DNA of 64,000 nucleotides from the NCBI GenBank assembly GCA_963676415.1, contig OY781097.1, forward strand, positions 4,154,001 through 4,218,000, given 5' to 3'. The notes beneath the pieces were generated by a model. The model was given only the letters and a program-made list of their open reading frames with translations, was not told the DNA's origin and did not search any database. A program made the position numbers and the translations under genes. Positions 16,417-25,818 of the stretch are shown in pieces (the first letter of the stretch is position 1; every line of letters begins with the position of its first letter). This stretch comes from G963662905 sp963676415. GTDB lineage: Bacteria; Bacteroidota; Bacteroidia; Bacteroidales; WRLA01.

Positions 16417-19278
16417 TTATTTTTTCATAATACGACCGGATGCCATGCGCTTTTCAGCAGATTGCAATTGGTAGAAATAAACTGCCTGAGGCAATTCTGC
16501 CGGCAGATTTATCTGATAAAGCCCTGCTGCAGCACCCATTTGCTGGCTAAAGACTTTGCGTCCATTCAGGTCATAAAGCTCAAATTGCATTCCCTCAGCA
16601 GCATTTTCGATGCGGATATTGAGGTGGTCGGATGCAGGATTTGGCCAAACAGCGGCTTCCTGAATTTCATTTTCAGAAACGCTTACAGGAGCGCGGTTGG
16701 TAATCGCTTTGATACAAAAATTACCGGTATTTTGGAATCCTGATGGATCTTCCAGATCATAGAAATCTTTCCAGACACCATCTTCCATATAGAAACTCTC
16801 GCCCGGGGCAGCGGAACTCTCGACCAATGTACGATATTTTGAACCTAAAAGCACCGGAACTTCAGAAGTGCGGTCGTAGGGATGACCACCATCCGAGAGC
16901 TCGATGCAAAGCGCGAGTTGTTGCCCTGCCGTGAGGTTGATTTCTTCATCAAACGTAACGGTATGCATTCCAGATCGTTCAAAACTACCTTCGGTGCTAA
17001 GTAATTGCTCCGAAAGCTGCCCATCGGCAAACTGAGCATACACATCGACAATATAATGAACATCATCTGTAGCGGTGAAGAAGTTTACGGCTTTCAGGAT
17101 CTCATTATTTTCTACTATAAAAAGGTTCATCGCCTTACTGATGTCCGCATGTGTATCGCGCCAGCCGTGATAATCATGGTAGTAGAAATTATCATAAGGC
17201 ATTGGAACAACATCACGGAAAGTCACTGCGCCCATTTCGGGTTCGCGGGTAGCCCATTTATCGTAATAAGAAATCCAGAAATATCCATCATTGCCCCAAC
17301 TGTCGCCCCAGGAGTTTTTCACCAACCAGGCGCCCGGTAGCGGAGCCTGAGTCTGCATCAGGTCATTCCATCCAACAATACTTACGGCATGATTTGGCAA
17401 AACAGTGCTTGTAGATGGTTGATAATGAACATAATTTCCGTTGATAAAGCCACCGTCATAACACATACAGGTTCCCAATACACCATTTTGCTTTATGGTT
17501 TCCTTGATAAGGTCAATGCGTTCAAGATCATCTCCTACTGTCAGCCATTCGATATGCATTGGATAATAATAGTGGTAGCTGTCTTCATGGCGTTGCGGTG
17601 CAGTGGCATAACTTTGAGCATCGATATCGCGCACTGCGCCTTCACCCCTGCTCAGGTATGCTGATGTTACGCGGTAGTCGCCACCCTGATGCACTTCAAG
17701 TCCGGCGCCATTGGGAGGCGTAAGGTCGTCATTATTATATTGATTAAAACCATTCCACCAATCGAGGTGATATTCTGCAAGGGCCGGTTCTCCGCTTTCG
17801 CCGTTTGCTGCCCAGTTTCCTGTCATCAGGAGGTTTCCTTCCATAGCTGCCATGGCGCCATGAGTCCAGCAAGTACCGCCCTGCTGCGATTTCACAGAAG
17901 TAACATAGCTTTGGCCATGCACCATCCTCAGGTCATAAATTGCATTTTCCGGTACGGATTGCCCATAAGCTTTCAGGCAAAAGTTCGCTGTTTCGTTGAA
18001 TGATGAATTATCGAATTCATATTCCTGAAGATCTGTCCAAACGCCTTCTGCATTCAGGTAAAAACTTTCACCCGGATTGGCTGTGGATTCAACAATGGTG
18101 CGTGATCCGCCTCCAAGGAGTACCGGAACATCACTGGTACGGTCAACCGCCTGACCACTGTTGATTAGCTTGAGATACACATAAAACTGATCGCCGTCCT
18201 GCATATGAAACGATTCGCCCATAGGTATATAATGGTATCCCTTTTCATTACAAATTCCATTGTCCTGAAAAACCTGACCGCTAAGCGTTCCATTTTCAAA
18301 ATGTGTATAAACCCTTAAAATATAAGCATTAAAATCTGAAGTATTATAGAAAGAGACAGACTGCAGCATTTCTTCACCACTTACGGTAAAGGCATTAAAG
18401 GCTTCATGCACATCATCAAGAGTGGCACGCCAGCCGTGATAATCGTGTGAATGCACAATTTCGGGCTCAACCGGATGCACACCTCTGAAAGAAATAAATC
18501 CCATTTCAGGATTACGGCAGGAATGCTTATCGTAATAAGAAATCCAGAAATACCCACCAAGGCCCCAGCCTGATCCCCAGGAGTTTTTGCAAAGCCACGC
18601 GCCCGGTTCCGGCGCCTGTGTTATTTTATTGTCATCCCATCCCACGATGGCAATGGCATGGTTCGGATCCAAAGATGATGTAGGTGGTTGATAATGTGTA
18701 TAATTATTATTGATAAAATCACCATCATAACACATACATGTTCCTGCAACGCCATAATCGATTATGGCCTGCTTCATTTCATCAATACCATTGAGATTTT
18801 CGTCCATGGTAAGCCAGATAACTTTTTCCGGCGCATAAAAATGCCAGTCTTCATTATACATATCCGGCGCATTATCAAAAGATTGCCCATCGATATCGCG
18901 CACAGCACCTGTACCATTGGCAAGATAGGCTGTAGTTATCAGGTAATCGCCGCCCATATGCACTTCCAGGCCGGAACCTGAAGGTGGGTCGAGGTCGGCA
19001 TTATAATGTTCATTAAAGCCATTCCACCAATCGAGATGGTATTCGGCGAGATTAGGTTCACCTGTTTCGCCATAGGCAGCCCAATTGCCGTTGATCATCA
19101 AATTGCCTTCCATAGCAGCCATTGCGCCATGTGTCCAGCAAGTGCCACCTTGTTGTGATTTTACGCTGGTAACGAAGTTTTCACCATTGACATCGCGCAA
19201 ATCGTAGGTTTCGGGAATTTGTGCAAACAATGTAATTACCAGCAAACTAAGGGAAAGAGAGAGTAAAATCTTGTTCAT
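16417..19278 (-). CDS. Secreted double-domain C1 (papain-like) protease with type IX sorting domain
   Basis: About 953 residues from MNKILLSLSLSLLVITLFAQ. Two copies of a roughly 430-residue unit follow. Unit 1: YDLRDVNGENFVTSVKSQ, active-site Cys in QGGTCWTHGAMAAMEGNL, His in DPNHAIAIVGWDD, Asn in LCKNSWGSGWG. Unit 2 repeats all of these: QGGTCWTHG, LPNHAVSIVGWND, LVKNSWGDSWG. After each papain fold comes a beta-rich segment (VSFYNTSDFNAYILRVYTHF; VNFFTATDDVHYIVDVYAQF) like the lectin-like domain of bacterial C1 peptidases. There is no inhibitory propeptide, since the fold starts right after the signal peptide. The last 85 residues (AVWPNPASDHLNIRIENA to SGRIMKK) are a Por secretion sorting domain, so the protein is exported by the type IX system. 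Both active sites look intact. Confidence 0.92.
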   Translation of the reverse strand: MNKILLSLSLSLLVITLFAQIPETYDLRDVNGENFVTSVKSQQGGTCWTHGAMAAMEGNLMINGNWAAYGETGEPNLAEYHLDWWNGFNEHYNADLDPPSGSGLEVHMGGDYLITTAYLANGTGAVRDIDGQSFDNAPDMYNEDWHFYAPEKVIWLTMDENLNGIDEMKQAIIDYGVAGTCMCYDGDFINNNYTHYQPPTSSLDPNHAIAIVGWDDNKITQAPEPGAWLCKNSWGSGWGLGGYFWISYYDKHSCRNPEMGFISFRGVHPVEPEIVHSHDYHGWRATLDDVHEAFNAFTVSGEEMLQSVSFYNTSDFNAYILRVYTHFENGTLSGQVFQDNGICNEKGYHYIPMGESFHMQDGDQFYVYLKLINSGQAVDRTSDVPVLLGGGSRTIVESTANPGESFYLNAEGVWTDLQEYEFDNSSFNETANFCLKAYGQSVPENAIYDLRMVHGQSYVTSVKSQQGGTCWTHGAMAAMEGNLLMTGNWAANGESGEPALAEYHLDWWNGFNQYNNDDLTPPNGAGLEVHQGGDYRVTSAYLSRGEGAVRDIDAQSYATAPQRHEDSYHYYYPMHIEWLTVGDDLERIDLIKETIKQNGVLGTCMCYDGGFINGNYVHYQPSTSTVLPNHAVSIVGWNDLMQTQAPLPGAWLVKNSWGDSWGNDGYFWISYYDKWATREPEMGAVTFRDVVPMPYDNFYYHDYHGWRDTHADISKAMNLFIVENNEILKAVNFFTATDDVHYIVDVYAQFADGQLSEQLLSTEGSFERSGMHTVTFDEEINLTAGQQLALCIELSDGGHPYDRTSEVPVLLGSKYRTLVESSAAPGESFYMEDGVWKDFYDLEDPSGFQNTGNFCIKAITNRAPVSVSENEIQEAAVWPNPASDHLNIRIENAAEGMQFELYDLNGRKVFSQQMGAAAGLYQINLPAELPQAVYFYQLQSAEKRMASGRIMKK

Positions 19279-19460
19279 AAGTCTGATTTTGCAGATATTT
19301 TTTGAATAATTAACTTTCAATTAAAACCCCAAAAGTAACTAAAGTTGTCTAAAATCAATTGTTAATGAAGTTTAACCTACCTTAAAACACAAAATTTTCT
19401 AATACAAGCACAAAACGCTTCTATAGAAAGGTATGTTATCTTTTTGGTGCTCAAAATAGC

Positions 19461-19576
19461 TACGGCTACTCCTGTGCGCCAAAAATCTGCGCTTCCTTTC
19501 TCTTATTTCGTTTTGTGCGTGCACACTGATCTTGTCGAATGTGCCCATGACAGAAATTTATGAATAAAGCAGGTTA
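19461..19576. repeat. Dispersed 116-bp repeat, copy A
   Basis: TACGGCTACTCCTGTGCGCC through AAGCAGGTTA. It matches 46834-46949 over the full length without gaps and with scattered substitutions. Neither copy is in a gene. Confidence 0.8.
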
Positions 19577-19613
19577 GAGAGTTTATAAAAATATAAACGG
19601 ATGCAATAAAACC

Positions 19614-19639
19614 AAAAGGGAGCCGAAACTCCCTTTTTT
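19614..19639. terminator. Terminator downstream of trmH
   Basis: AAAAGGGAG-ccgaaa-CTCCCTTTTTT. On the minus strand the run following the stem is T-rich too. It lies about 80 bp after the trmH stop. Confidence 0.65.
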
Positions 19640-19720
19640 CCACAGATGATAGTTCAAATATGCGCTAATAGCGCCAAAAAGAATTTTTCAATTCTAGTGT
19701 GCAAATTTAATGAATTCCAT

Positions 19721-20404
19721 TTACTTTTTCATTCGTTCAAGAAAATTACGCTCATGGAGCTCTGGATTTTTCACTGTATTGCAAGCCCAACGGATAAGTA
19801 TATCGAGTTGTTCCTGATCACTAAGCATCCAGTTAACATCTGATTTCCTGACTTTTGCACTCAAGCTATAGAGACAAATTGCAGCGGAAACACTGATGTT
19901 GAAACTTTCTGTAAAACCCAACATAGGTATTTTTACCCAGGCGTCGGCATTCTCAATTGCATAATCGCTCAGCCCTTCCAGTTCTGTACCAAAAACCAGT
20001 GCAGTTTTCCCGCTCACATCCAGATCCGGGAGCATCACATCTTTTGTATGTGGCGTTGTGGCAACAATTTTATAGCCCTTCGCACGCAAAGCGTTAAAAG
20101 CTTCCTCTGTATTATTTTCCGCTTCACTGTATTTATGAAGGTTTAACCATTTTGATGAACCCAGAGCTACATTGGGATTTAGTGTGTAGGTATTCCTGTT
20201 TTCGATAATATGAACATCCTGCACTCCGGTTAAATCGCAGGAGCGCAATACGGCGCTGGCATTCTGCGGTTGAAAAATATCTTCGAGCACGACGGTTATA
20301 TGTCGGCTTCTCATAGCAATTACATCCTCAAACTTCTGTTTTCTACTGTCAGAAATGAATTGAAAAAGATACTCTTTCCAGGCTTGTTTTGTATTAAAAT
20401 CCAT
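19721..20404 (-). CDS. trmH: tRNA (guanosine-2'-O-)-methyltransferase, SpoU/TrmH family
   Basis: 227 residues from the ATG at 20404; a TTG two codons upstream is less likely. SPOUT knot motifs are present in order: motif 1 VVLEDIFQPQNASAVLRSCD with the conserved Asn and Arg, motif 2 TALVFGTELEGLSDYAI with the Gly/Glu of the cofactor knot, motif 3 IPMLGFTESFNISVSAAICLY with the Ser-x-Asn pair. The short N-terminal helix before motif 1 and the C-terminal helical tail (DILIRWACNTVKNPELHERN) match TrmH, which makes Gm18 in tRNA, rather than the larger RlmB. It is transcribed after the UspA gene's terminator region on the same strand. Confidence 0.88.
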   Translation of the reverse strand: MDFNTKQAWKEYLFQFISDSRKQKFEDVIAMRSRHITVVLEDIFQPQNASAVLRSCDLTGVQDVHIIENRNTYTLNPNVALGSSKWLNLHKYSEAENNTEEAFNALRAKGYKIVATTPHTKDVMLPDLDVSGKTALVFGTELEGLSDYAIENADAWVKIPMLGFTESFNISVSAAICLYSLSAKVRKSDVNWMLSDQEQLDILIRWACNTVKNPELHERNFLERMKK

Positions 20405-20423
20405 TTGCAAAATTTAAGACATA

Positions 20424-20450
20424 AAAAAGGCGCTGACCGTAATCAACGCC
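20424..20450 (-). terminator. Terminator of the UspA gene
   Basis: On the minus strand GGCGTTGA-ttacgg-TCAGCGCC followed by TTTTTT, 23 bp after the stop at 20473. One G-U pair is in the stem. Confidence 0.75.
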
Positions 20451-20472
20451 AGCAAAAATAGACAAATTCATT

Positions 20473-21363
20473 TTAACGTTCATTCCATGCCGCAGAAAAC
20501 TTGATACGGTCATAAAACTTCGGATTAATGAACATTGTAGGGATTTTAAAACGGTTGAACATCATCTTTTCGTCATAATCGCCGTATTCGAGATTAAAGA
20601 ATCTGTCCTGTGTTGTCATGATCATAATTAATCCTGCATCTATATGATCGGCATATTTCAAAACCTGTTCCCCGTATTTAATATCCTGCTGCGCAATTTT
20701 AATGTCATAATTAATTTTATGCTTTTCAAAATACTCAGTAATTTGCTTTGTAACAACATTCTGCGTGTAGTCCCTTCCTGAATCTTCTTCATAAAAAAGA
20801 AAAATATTCACTCTAACCCCTGGGAAAGAACGCGCAATCAATGATGCCCATGATGCTTTTTGGCGCACCTGGGCATAAAGGCTGACAGGCAACATAATAT
20901 TCTTAAAACTCTCTGTCAGATCAAATTTCCGGTCTTGAACAACGATTACCGGCACAGGCGAATGTTCGATAACTTTCAGTGCATGGCTTCCGGTTATTTT
21001 TTGGAAACCGGTTTTTCCATGGGTTCCAATCACAATAAGCCTGGCCCCTATTTCTGCAGCAATTTCGCCAATTTGCTTATACACACCACCTTCGCGGACA
21101 ATAAAATTAACATCAATCCCGTGCTCATCAGCTACTTCGCCCGACATCTCTTTTAGCTGATCATAGATTGCCGCCTCTTTGAGTTTATGCTCTTCGAGAT
21201 ATGCTTTAGTCTCCTTATTAATTATATGTAAGATTTCAAGCTTATAATTAAGTGATTTTGCCATTTGCGCAGCATAATCAACGGCATTATTACAAACTTC
21301 CGAAAAATCTGTTGGTACCATTATGGTATCATGAAATACAATATAGTCATCTTTTGCAGCCAT
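20473..21363 (-). CDS. Tandem universal stress protein (UspA)
   Basis: 296 residues with two UspA folds. Domain 1 (about 12-145) begins IMVPTDFSEVCNNAVDYAAQ and has the ATP-binding signature GTHGKTGFQKITGSHALKVI followed by SPVPVIVVQD. Domain 2 (about 150-285) begins NIMLPVSLYAQVRQKASWAS but lacks the glycine signature, having MIMTTQDRFFNLEYGDYDE instead, so only the first half probably binds ATP. Cytoplasmic. It may respond to stress or stasis, but no partner is apparent. The terminator is at 20424. Confidence 0.88.
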   Translation of the reverse strand: MAAKDDYIVFHDTIMVPTDFSEVCNNAVDYAAQMAKSLNYKLEILHIINKETKAYLEEHKLKEAAIYDQLKEMSGEVADEHGIDVNFIVREGGVYKQIGEIAAEIGARLIVIGTHGKTGFQKITGSHALKVIEHSPVPVIVVQDRKFDLTESFKNIMLPVSLYAQVRQKASWASLIARSFPGVRVNIFLFYEEDSGRDYTQNVVTKQITEYFEKHKINYDIKIAQQDIKYGEQVLKYADHIDAGLIMIMTTQDRFFNLEYGDYDEKMMFNRFKIPTMFINPKFYDRIKFSAAWNER

Positions 21364-21540
21364 AATTACTGGTTTTTAGATATGGTTTATTATATGTCTC
21401 AAAAATAAGCATTTTTCCTGTATGGCAAAACATTTACTCTAATTTCCCACTGAAGAAAAATGAATCCTGCTTGAAAAAACAAAAAAAAAATATCAAGAGG
21501 TTCACTTTCAATGCAAATTAAATCATTTGACCATTTTTAC

Positions 21541-21548
21541 TAATTTTG
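21541..21548 (+). promoter_or_regulatory. -7 box TAATTTTG of the SusR-like gene
   Basis: It fits TAnnTTTG. Transcription would start at about 21555, so the ATG at 21567 is the start and the open frame from 21546 is not. A TTTG at 21526 is too close to be the -33 element. Confidence 0.5.
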
Positions 21549-21566
21549 GCATTCAAATTATTTAAA

Positions 21567-23153
21567 ATGAATTTAAAAGCAATCCGCCACATCATTATAG
21601 CTGCGCTGATTCTTTCAATCAATTCCCTTTCGGCTTCACTTCCCGACAGCCTATTAAACAGGCTAGACTATCATATTGGCATCAGGAAACAATTTATGGA
21701 GCATAAAAACCAACGAACCGACAGTCTGAAAGCACAGATCAGCAGTACACGGTCGGACGCTGAGCTTTATGCGCTCTATGATTCACTAATCACCGAATAT
21801 GAATACTACAATTTTGATTTGGCCGCCGATTATGCCCTGAAGCAATCGCGGCTGGCCTACAAAAAACTCAGCAAGAAAGAACAAAACCTGAGCAGGTTAC
21901 GATGGGGAAGATTGTTGACTATAAAAGGCTTATACAAAGAATCGGAAGATAGCCTCCTGCATATAAACCAATATTTGCTAAAGCACGAAGACCGCCTTCA
22001 ATATTATGAATATATGCTGGCCCTCTATATGGAGCTTATACAATTTTCATCAGACAAATTATATAGCCCGATGTACCGGGCATTATCAATTAATTACTGT
22101 GATTCATTGATTCTCAATACTGATGAAAAAGATTTCAGACATTTCAAGTATAGCGGAGTACAGCAAGACCTCGAAGGGAACAACATTGCAGCGCGCAAAG
22201 AATTTATCAATGTATTGCGTTCTTTTCCGATAAGCGACCATGAATTTGCCCGCGTCAGTGCATCTCTTGGGGATTTATATATGCGCGATGGAATAGACAT
22301 TGAAGCCATTAACTGCTTTGCTGCATCTGCCATTGCAGATTTACGCAATAATATAAAGGAGACCACAGCACTGCGCAAATTGTCTGAACAGTTTTATAAA
22401 CAGGGGGAAATCGATTTGGCTTATAAATACATCCTAATATCAAAGGAAAATGCTGATTTCTATGGCACGAACCAACGAAAAATGCAAGTCGGCATGATAT
22501 TTCCGCAAATCGAAGGCGATCACTTGTATCTGATTGACCAAAAAAGGAAACAGTTCCTATGGTCGTGGGGCATTACCGCGCTGCTTTTATTGGCAATACT
22601 GGCGTTTACATTTTCCATTTTCTTACAATACAGGAAGTTACGAAATGCCCGGCATGAAATCCAAGAGGCTTATAATTACCTGCACGAAGCCAACACCATC
22701 AAAATCCAGTACATTGGGTATTATTTCAGCATCAGTACACGCTTTATTGAACGACTGGACAAGCTGAAACAACGAATAAACCACAGCCTGATTCAAAACG
22801 ATATTGAAAAAATCAATAAACTTGTCCGCGATATCAAACCCAAAAAGGAGCGGGAACAATTACTGCACAACTTTGACGAAATTTTCCTCAGCATTTTCCC
22901 TGACTTCATCAATAAATATAACGAACTGTTCAAAGAGGAAGAGAGGCAAAAAAACACAAAAGCCAATCAACTAACTACACCTCAAAGAATTTTTGCACTG
23001 ATTCGCATTGGAGTAAAAGAGAATGAAAAAATAGCAAACATCCTGAACCTATCCATCAACACGGTTTACACTTATAAAACCCGTGAAAAAAACCGTTCTC
23101 TGATCCCTAACGATCACTTCGATGAAAAAATCATGGAAATCAAAAGTGTTTAG
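21567..23153 (+). CDS. SusR-like membrane regulator with DUF6377 C-terminus
   Basis: 528 residues. A signal peptide/anchor (MNLKAIRHIIIAALILSINSLSASLP) is followed by a helical repeat region of TPR type (about 60-310; DLAADYALKQSRLAYKKL, IDLAYKYILISKENADFYG). One membrane segment follows (FLWSWGITALLLLAILAFTFSIFLQY, about 331-356), then a coiled coil and a cytoplasmic end with LTTPQRIFALIRIGVKENEK and a helix-turn-helix like that of LuxR-type regulators (ANILNLSINTVYTYKTRE). This layout matches the DUF6377 family, to which SusR-type regulators of starch utilisation appear related. The next gene is a SusB-type GH97 enzyme, which supports a role in alpha-glucan sensing. Periplasmic TPRs would sense the ligand while the cytoplasmic end binds DNA. 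Confidence 0.82.
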   Translation: MNLKAIRHIIIAALILSINSLSASLPDSLLNRLDYHIGIRKQFMEHKNQRTDSLKAQISSTRSDAELYALYDSLITEYEYYNFDLAADYALKQSRLAYKKLSKKEQNLSRLRWGRLLTIKGLYKESEDSLLHINQYLLKHEDRLQYYEYMLALYMELIQFSSDKLYSPMYRALSINYCDSLILNTDEKDFRHFKYSGVQQDLEGNNIAARKEFINVLRSFPISDHEFARVSASLGDLYMRDGIDIEAINCFAASAIADLRNNIKETTALRKLSEQFYKQGEIDLAYKYILISKENADFYGTNQRKMQVGMIFPQIEGDHLYLIDQKRKQFLWSWGITALLLLAILAFTFSIFLQYRKLRNARHEIQEAYNYLHEANTIKIQYIGYYFSISTRFIERLDKLKQRINHSLIQNDIEKINKLVRDIKPKKEREQLLHNFDEIFLSIFPDFINKYNELFKEEERQKNTKANQLTTPQRIFALIRIGVKENEKIANILNLSINTVYTYKTREKNRSLIPNDHFDEKIMEIKSV

Positions 23154-23431
23154 TCAAATAAATTAAAACGTAATTTTGAAAATCACATTGCAATTTCGGA
23201 TATTTATTCATCAAATTATTCGTTCTAATTCACAGAACTCACGAAAATCAAGATAATAAAGCTGATATTCCATCTTGATTTAACCTTATCTTAACATTAT
23301 TTATTTTATTATATATCAATTTATTAACATAATATATCCCCAAAAATCATCTTGATTTTTCATGGATGTCTGGACTTAGGGCATAATCATACTGTAGTTT
23401 TGCATCGTAATTCATTTTTAATCGCGAAGCA
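23154..23431 (+). promoter_or_regulatory. Regulator-GH97 intergenic region with repeated ATCTTGATTT and -7 box
   Basis: 278 bp. AAATCAAGAT (23245-23254) is the inverse of ATCTTGATTT at 23272-23281, and a third copy in direct orientation lies at 23349-23358. The first two could form a weak hairpin terminating the regulator gene, or all three could be binding sites of a regulator. TAGTTTTG at 23395-23402 fits the -7 box and lies 30 bp upstream of the GH97 start codon. Confidence 0.55.
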
Positions 23432-25510
23432 ATGTCAAAACGTTCCCTGTTATTGTTTATGGTAGTCGTCCTACTGGCAGGCGCGTGCATGAAAAAGCCA
23501 GTGCAGTTGGAAGATTTGAAATCTCCGGACGGGCAATTAAGCCTTGATTTCAAAATTGTGGGGAATGAGGCTCCGACCTATGCCTTATTATATAATGGCA
23601 AATCCGTTATCCAGGAATCGGAGCTCGGTTTTTTGATCAAAGGCCAGCAGGAACTCGCAGGGAACATTGACATTGTAAGCGTTGATAAAGAAGTAGTTAA
23701 AGAGAATTGGGAAATGCCCTGGGGAGAGAAGAGGGAAGTCAGCAATGAGTACAATCAGCTGAAAGTAGGTTTGAAGGAAAGAAAAGCCCCGGGACGTTCC
23801 CTTTTTATTGTCTTTCGTCTTTTTGACGATGGCTTGGCTTTCCGATATGAATTTCCCGAGCAAGACAGTTTAAAAGATGTTTTCATTCTTGAAGAAAATA
23901 CTGAATTCAATTTGAGTGGCGACCACAAATGTTTCTGGATTCCGGGCGACTGGGACATCTACGAGCATCTGTACAATACTTCCAAAATTTCAGAAATTGA
24001 TGCCATTAAATATCGTAATCACAATTCCTTAGCGCAAACACATATTCCGAACAACGCTGTAAACACGCCCCTTACGCTGATTACAGATGATGGCCTGCAC
24101 CTGAGCTTTCACGAAGCAAACCTGAGCAATTATTCAGGGATGACTTTACAGGTCGATACAGCCAATTTAGCCTTTAAATCATGTTTGGTCGGTTCTGACA
24201 ATCACGATTACAAAGTTGCTGTTCAAACGCCCTTTGTTACACCTTGGCGCACTATTCAAGTATCTGATGATGCTGCCGGACTTATTGAATCAGATATGAT
24301 TGTCAACCTGAACGAGCCCTCGGTAATTGAGGACATGAGTTGGTTTGAACCGATGAAATATGTAGGAATATGGTGGGATATGCACCTGGAAACCAAAAGC
24401 TGGGATATGGCAAGCGGCAAGCATGGCGCAACAACTGAGTATGCAAAAGAACTGATTGATTTTGCGGCAGCACATAATATTAAAGGTCTTTTGGTTGAAG
24501 GCTGGAATACCGGCTGGGAACACTGGATCGGATTTGAAGACCGGGAAGGTGTTTTTGATTTTGTAACCCCTTATCCCGATTATGATTTGGAAGAAGTAGC
24601 ACGATATGCCAAAGAAAAAGGCGTGGAAATTATCATGCACCACGAAACTTCCGCTGCCACCGAAACCTACACAAAACAAATGGACACTGCTTTTAAACTC
24701 ATGAAAAGCCTGGGCATCAATGCAGTAAAAACCGGATATGTTGGAAAAATCCTTCCTAAGGGAGAATACCATCATGGGCAATATATGGTTGAACATTATG
24801 AAAGCGTCTTAAAAAATGCCGCTAAATATAATATCGCAGTGAATGCGCACGAACCTATTAAGGCAACCGGAAAAAGACGAACCTATCCGAACGCCATAGC
24901 CAGAGAAGGATTGCGTGGACAAGAATTCAATGCATGGTCGCAGGATGGTGGAAACCCACCTGAGCACCTGCCAATTATTGCATTTACAAGAATGCTGGCT
25001 GGCCCGATTGATTTTACACCCGGTATATTTAATATTAAGCTCGATCCTTATAAAGCTAATAATCAAGTTAATACCACACTTGCCCACCAGTTGGCACTAT
25101 ATGTTGTAATCAACTCTCCTGTGCAAATGGCGGCTGATCTCATCAAGTATTATGATGGCCATCCTGCTTTCCAATTCATTGAAGATGTTGCTGTTAACTG
25201 GGAACAAAGCAAAGTACTAAATGGCGAAGTGGGCGATTTTGTAACGATTGCACGTCAGGAAAGAGGAACCAACAACTGGTTTATTGGCGGTATTACTGAT
25301 GAAAATGAACGTGATTTAGAAATTAAATTTGATTTTCTACCGAAAGGAAAATCATATAATGCCACATTATATTGCGATGCTGCTGACGCACATTGGGATC
25401 GCAATCCACAGGCTTACGAGATTAAAGAACTTGAAATTATGAGCAACAGTGTACTTCCCATACATTTAGCTCCAGGCGGAGGTTTTGCCCTCAGCTTGAT
25501 TCAAAAATAA
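23432..25510 (+). CDS. susB: Glycoside hydrolase family 97 alpha-glucosidase, lipoprotein (SusB-like)
   Basis: 692 residues with a lipoprotein signal peptide ending LLAGACMKK (Cys19). The N-terminal beta-sandwich is followed by the GH97 catalytic barrel: PMKYVGIWWDMHLETKSWDM, GLLVEGWNTGWEHW, FVTPYPDYDLEEVARYAKEK. The glutamates expected of inverting SusB-type enzymes are present in IIMHHETSAATETY, NIAVNAHEPIKATGKRR and EGLRGQEFNAW. A C-terminal beta domain ends the protein. Family enzymes cleave alpha-1,4-, -1,6- and -1,3-glucosidic bonds of malto-oligosaccharides from the non-reducing end, in the periplasm or at the surface. It follows the SusR-like gene directly, which is the arrangement expected for a starch or maltodextrin locus, but no SusC/SusD pair is in the window. 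Confidence 0.92.
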   Translation: MSKRSLLLFMVVVLLAGACMKKPVQLEDLKSPDGQLSLDFKIVGNEAPTYALLYNGKSVIQESELGFLIKGQQELAGNIDIVSVDKEVVKENWEMPWGEKREVSNEYNQLKVGLKERKAPGRSLFIVFRLFDDGLAFRYEFPEQDSLKDVFILEENTEFNLSGDHKCFWIPGDWDIYEHLYNTSKISEIDAIKYRNHNSLAQTHIPNNAVNTPLTLITDDGLHLSFHEANLSNYSGMTLQVDTANLAFKSCLVGSDNHDYKVAVQTPFVTPWRTIQVSDDAAGLIESDMIVNLNEPSVIEDMSWFEPMKYVGIWWDMHLETKSWDMASGKHGATTEYAKELIDFAAAHNIKGLLVEGWNTGWEHWIGFEDREGVFDFVTPYPDYDLEEVARYAKEKGVEIIMHHETSAATETYTKQMDTAFKLMKSLGINAVKTGYVGKILPKGEYHHGQYMVEHYESVLKNAAKYNIAVNAHEPIKATGKRRTYPNAIAREGLRGQEFNAWSQDGGNPPEHLPIIAFTRMLAGPIDFTPGIFNIKLDPYKANNQVNTTLAHQLALYVVINSPVQMAADLIKYYDGHPAFQFIEDVAVNWEQSKVLNGEVGDFVTIARQERGTNNWFIGGITDENERDLEIKFDFLPKGKSYNATLYCDAADAHWDRNPQAYEIKELEIMSNSVLPIHLAPGGGFALSLIQK

Positions 25511-25818
25511 CGATCATAAGAGAAATGCAAACCACAAAATATCCGGACGGTTATCAGGTATGTTTGTAGTGGTGATGGTTTTGGTCTGAGGCCTGTTGCC
25601 GTGCCGGATGTGGTTGCATCTTCTGTTATTCCTTTCACTTTTTCTACTATTTCCTAATAGCGCTATTTTACTGCATTATCCGCTTTAACAACAATCTGCT
25701 TTTATGTAATTTACAAAAGTTTATTTTTCATTGTACGAGGATTTCAAGTTCATTTTTTATGAATAATGCCGCATAATGATTTTTCTTATTTTAGCAAAAA
25801 TTTATTAAACAGTATCAG
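25511..25818. other. Intergenic region, nothing recognised
   Basis: 308 bp, AT-rich toward the right. There is no supported open frame. A promoter for the following lipoprotein gene must be here, but I see no clean TAnnTTTG. Confidence 0.45.

Larger units (their letters stand above)
19279..19720. other. Intergenic region with dispersed repeat copy and terminator
   Basis: About 440 bp without a gene. It holds the upstream region of the protease gene, a copy of a 116-bp dispersed repeat (19461-19576) and a terminator hairpin at 19614-19639. Confidence 0.7.

Noticed and set aside
21546..21566. Upstream start for the SusR-like regulator
   Set aside because: It starts with TTG inside the -7 box TAATTTTG; the ATG at 21567 gives a proper signal peptide.
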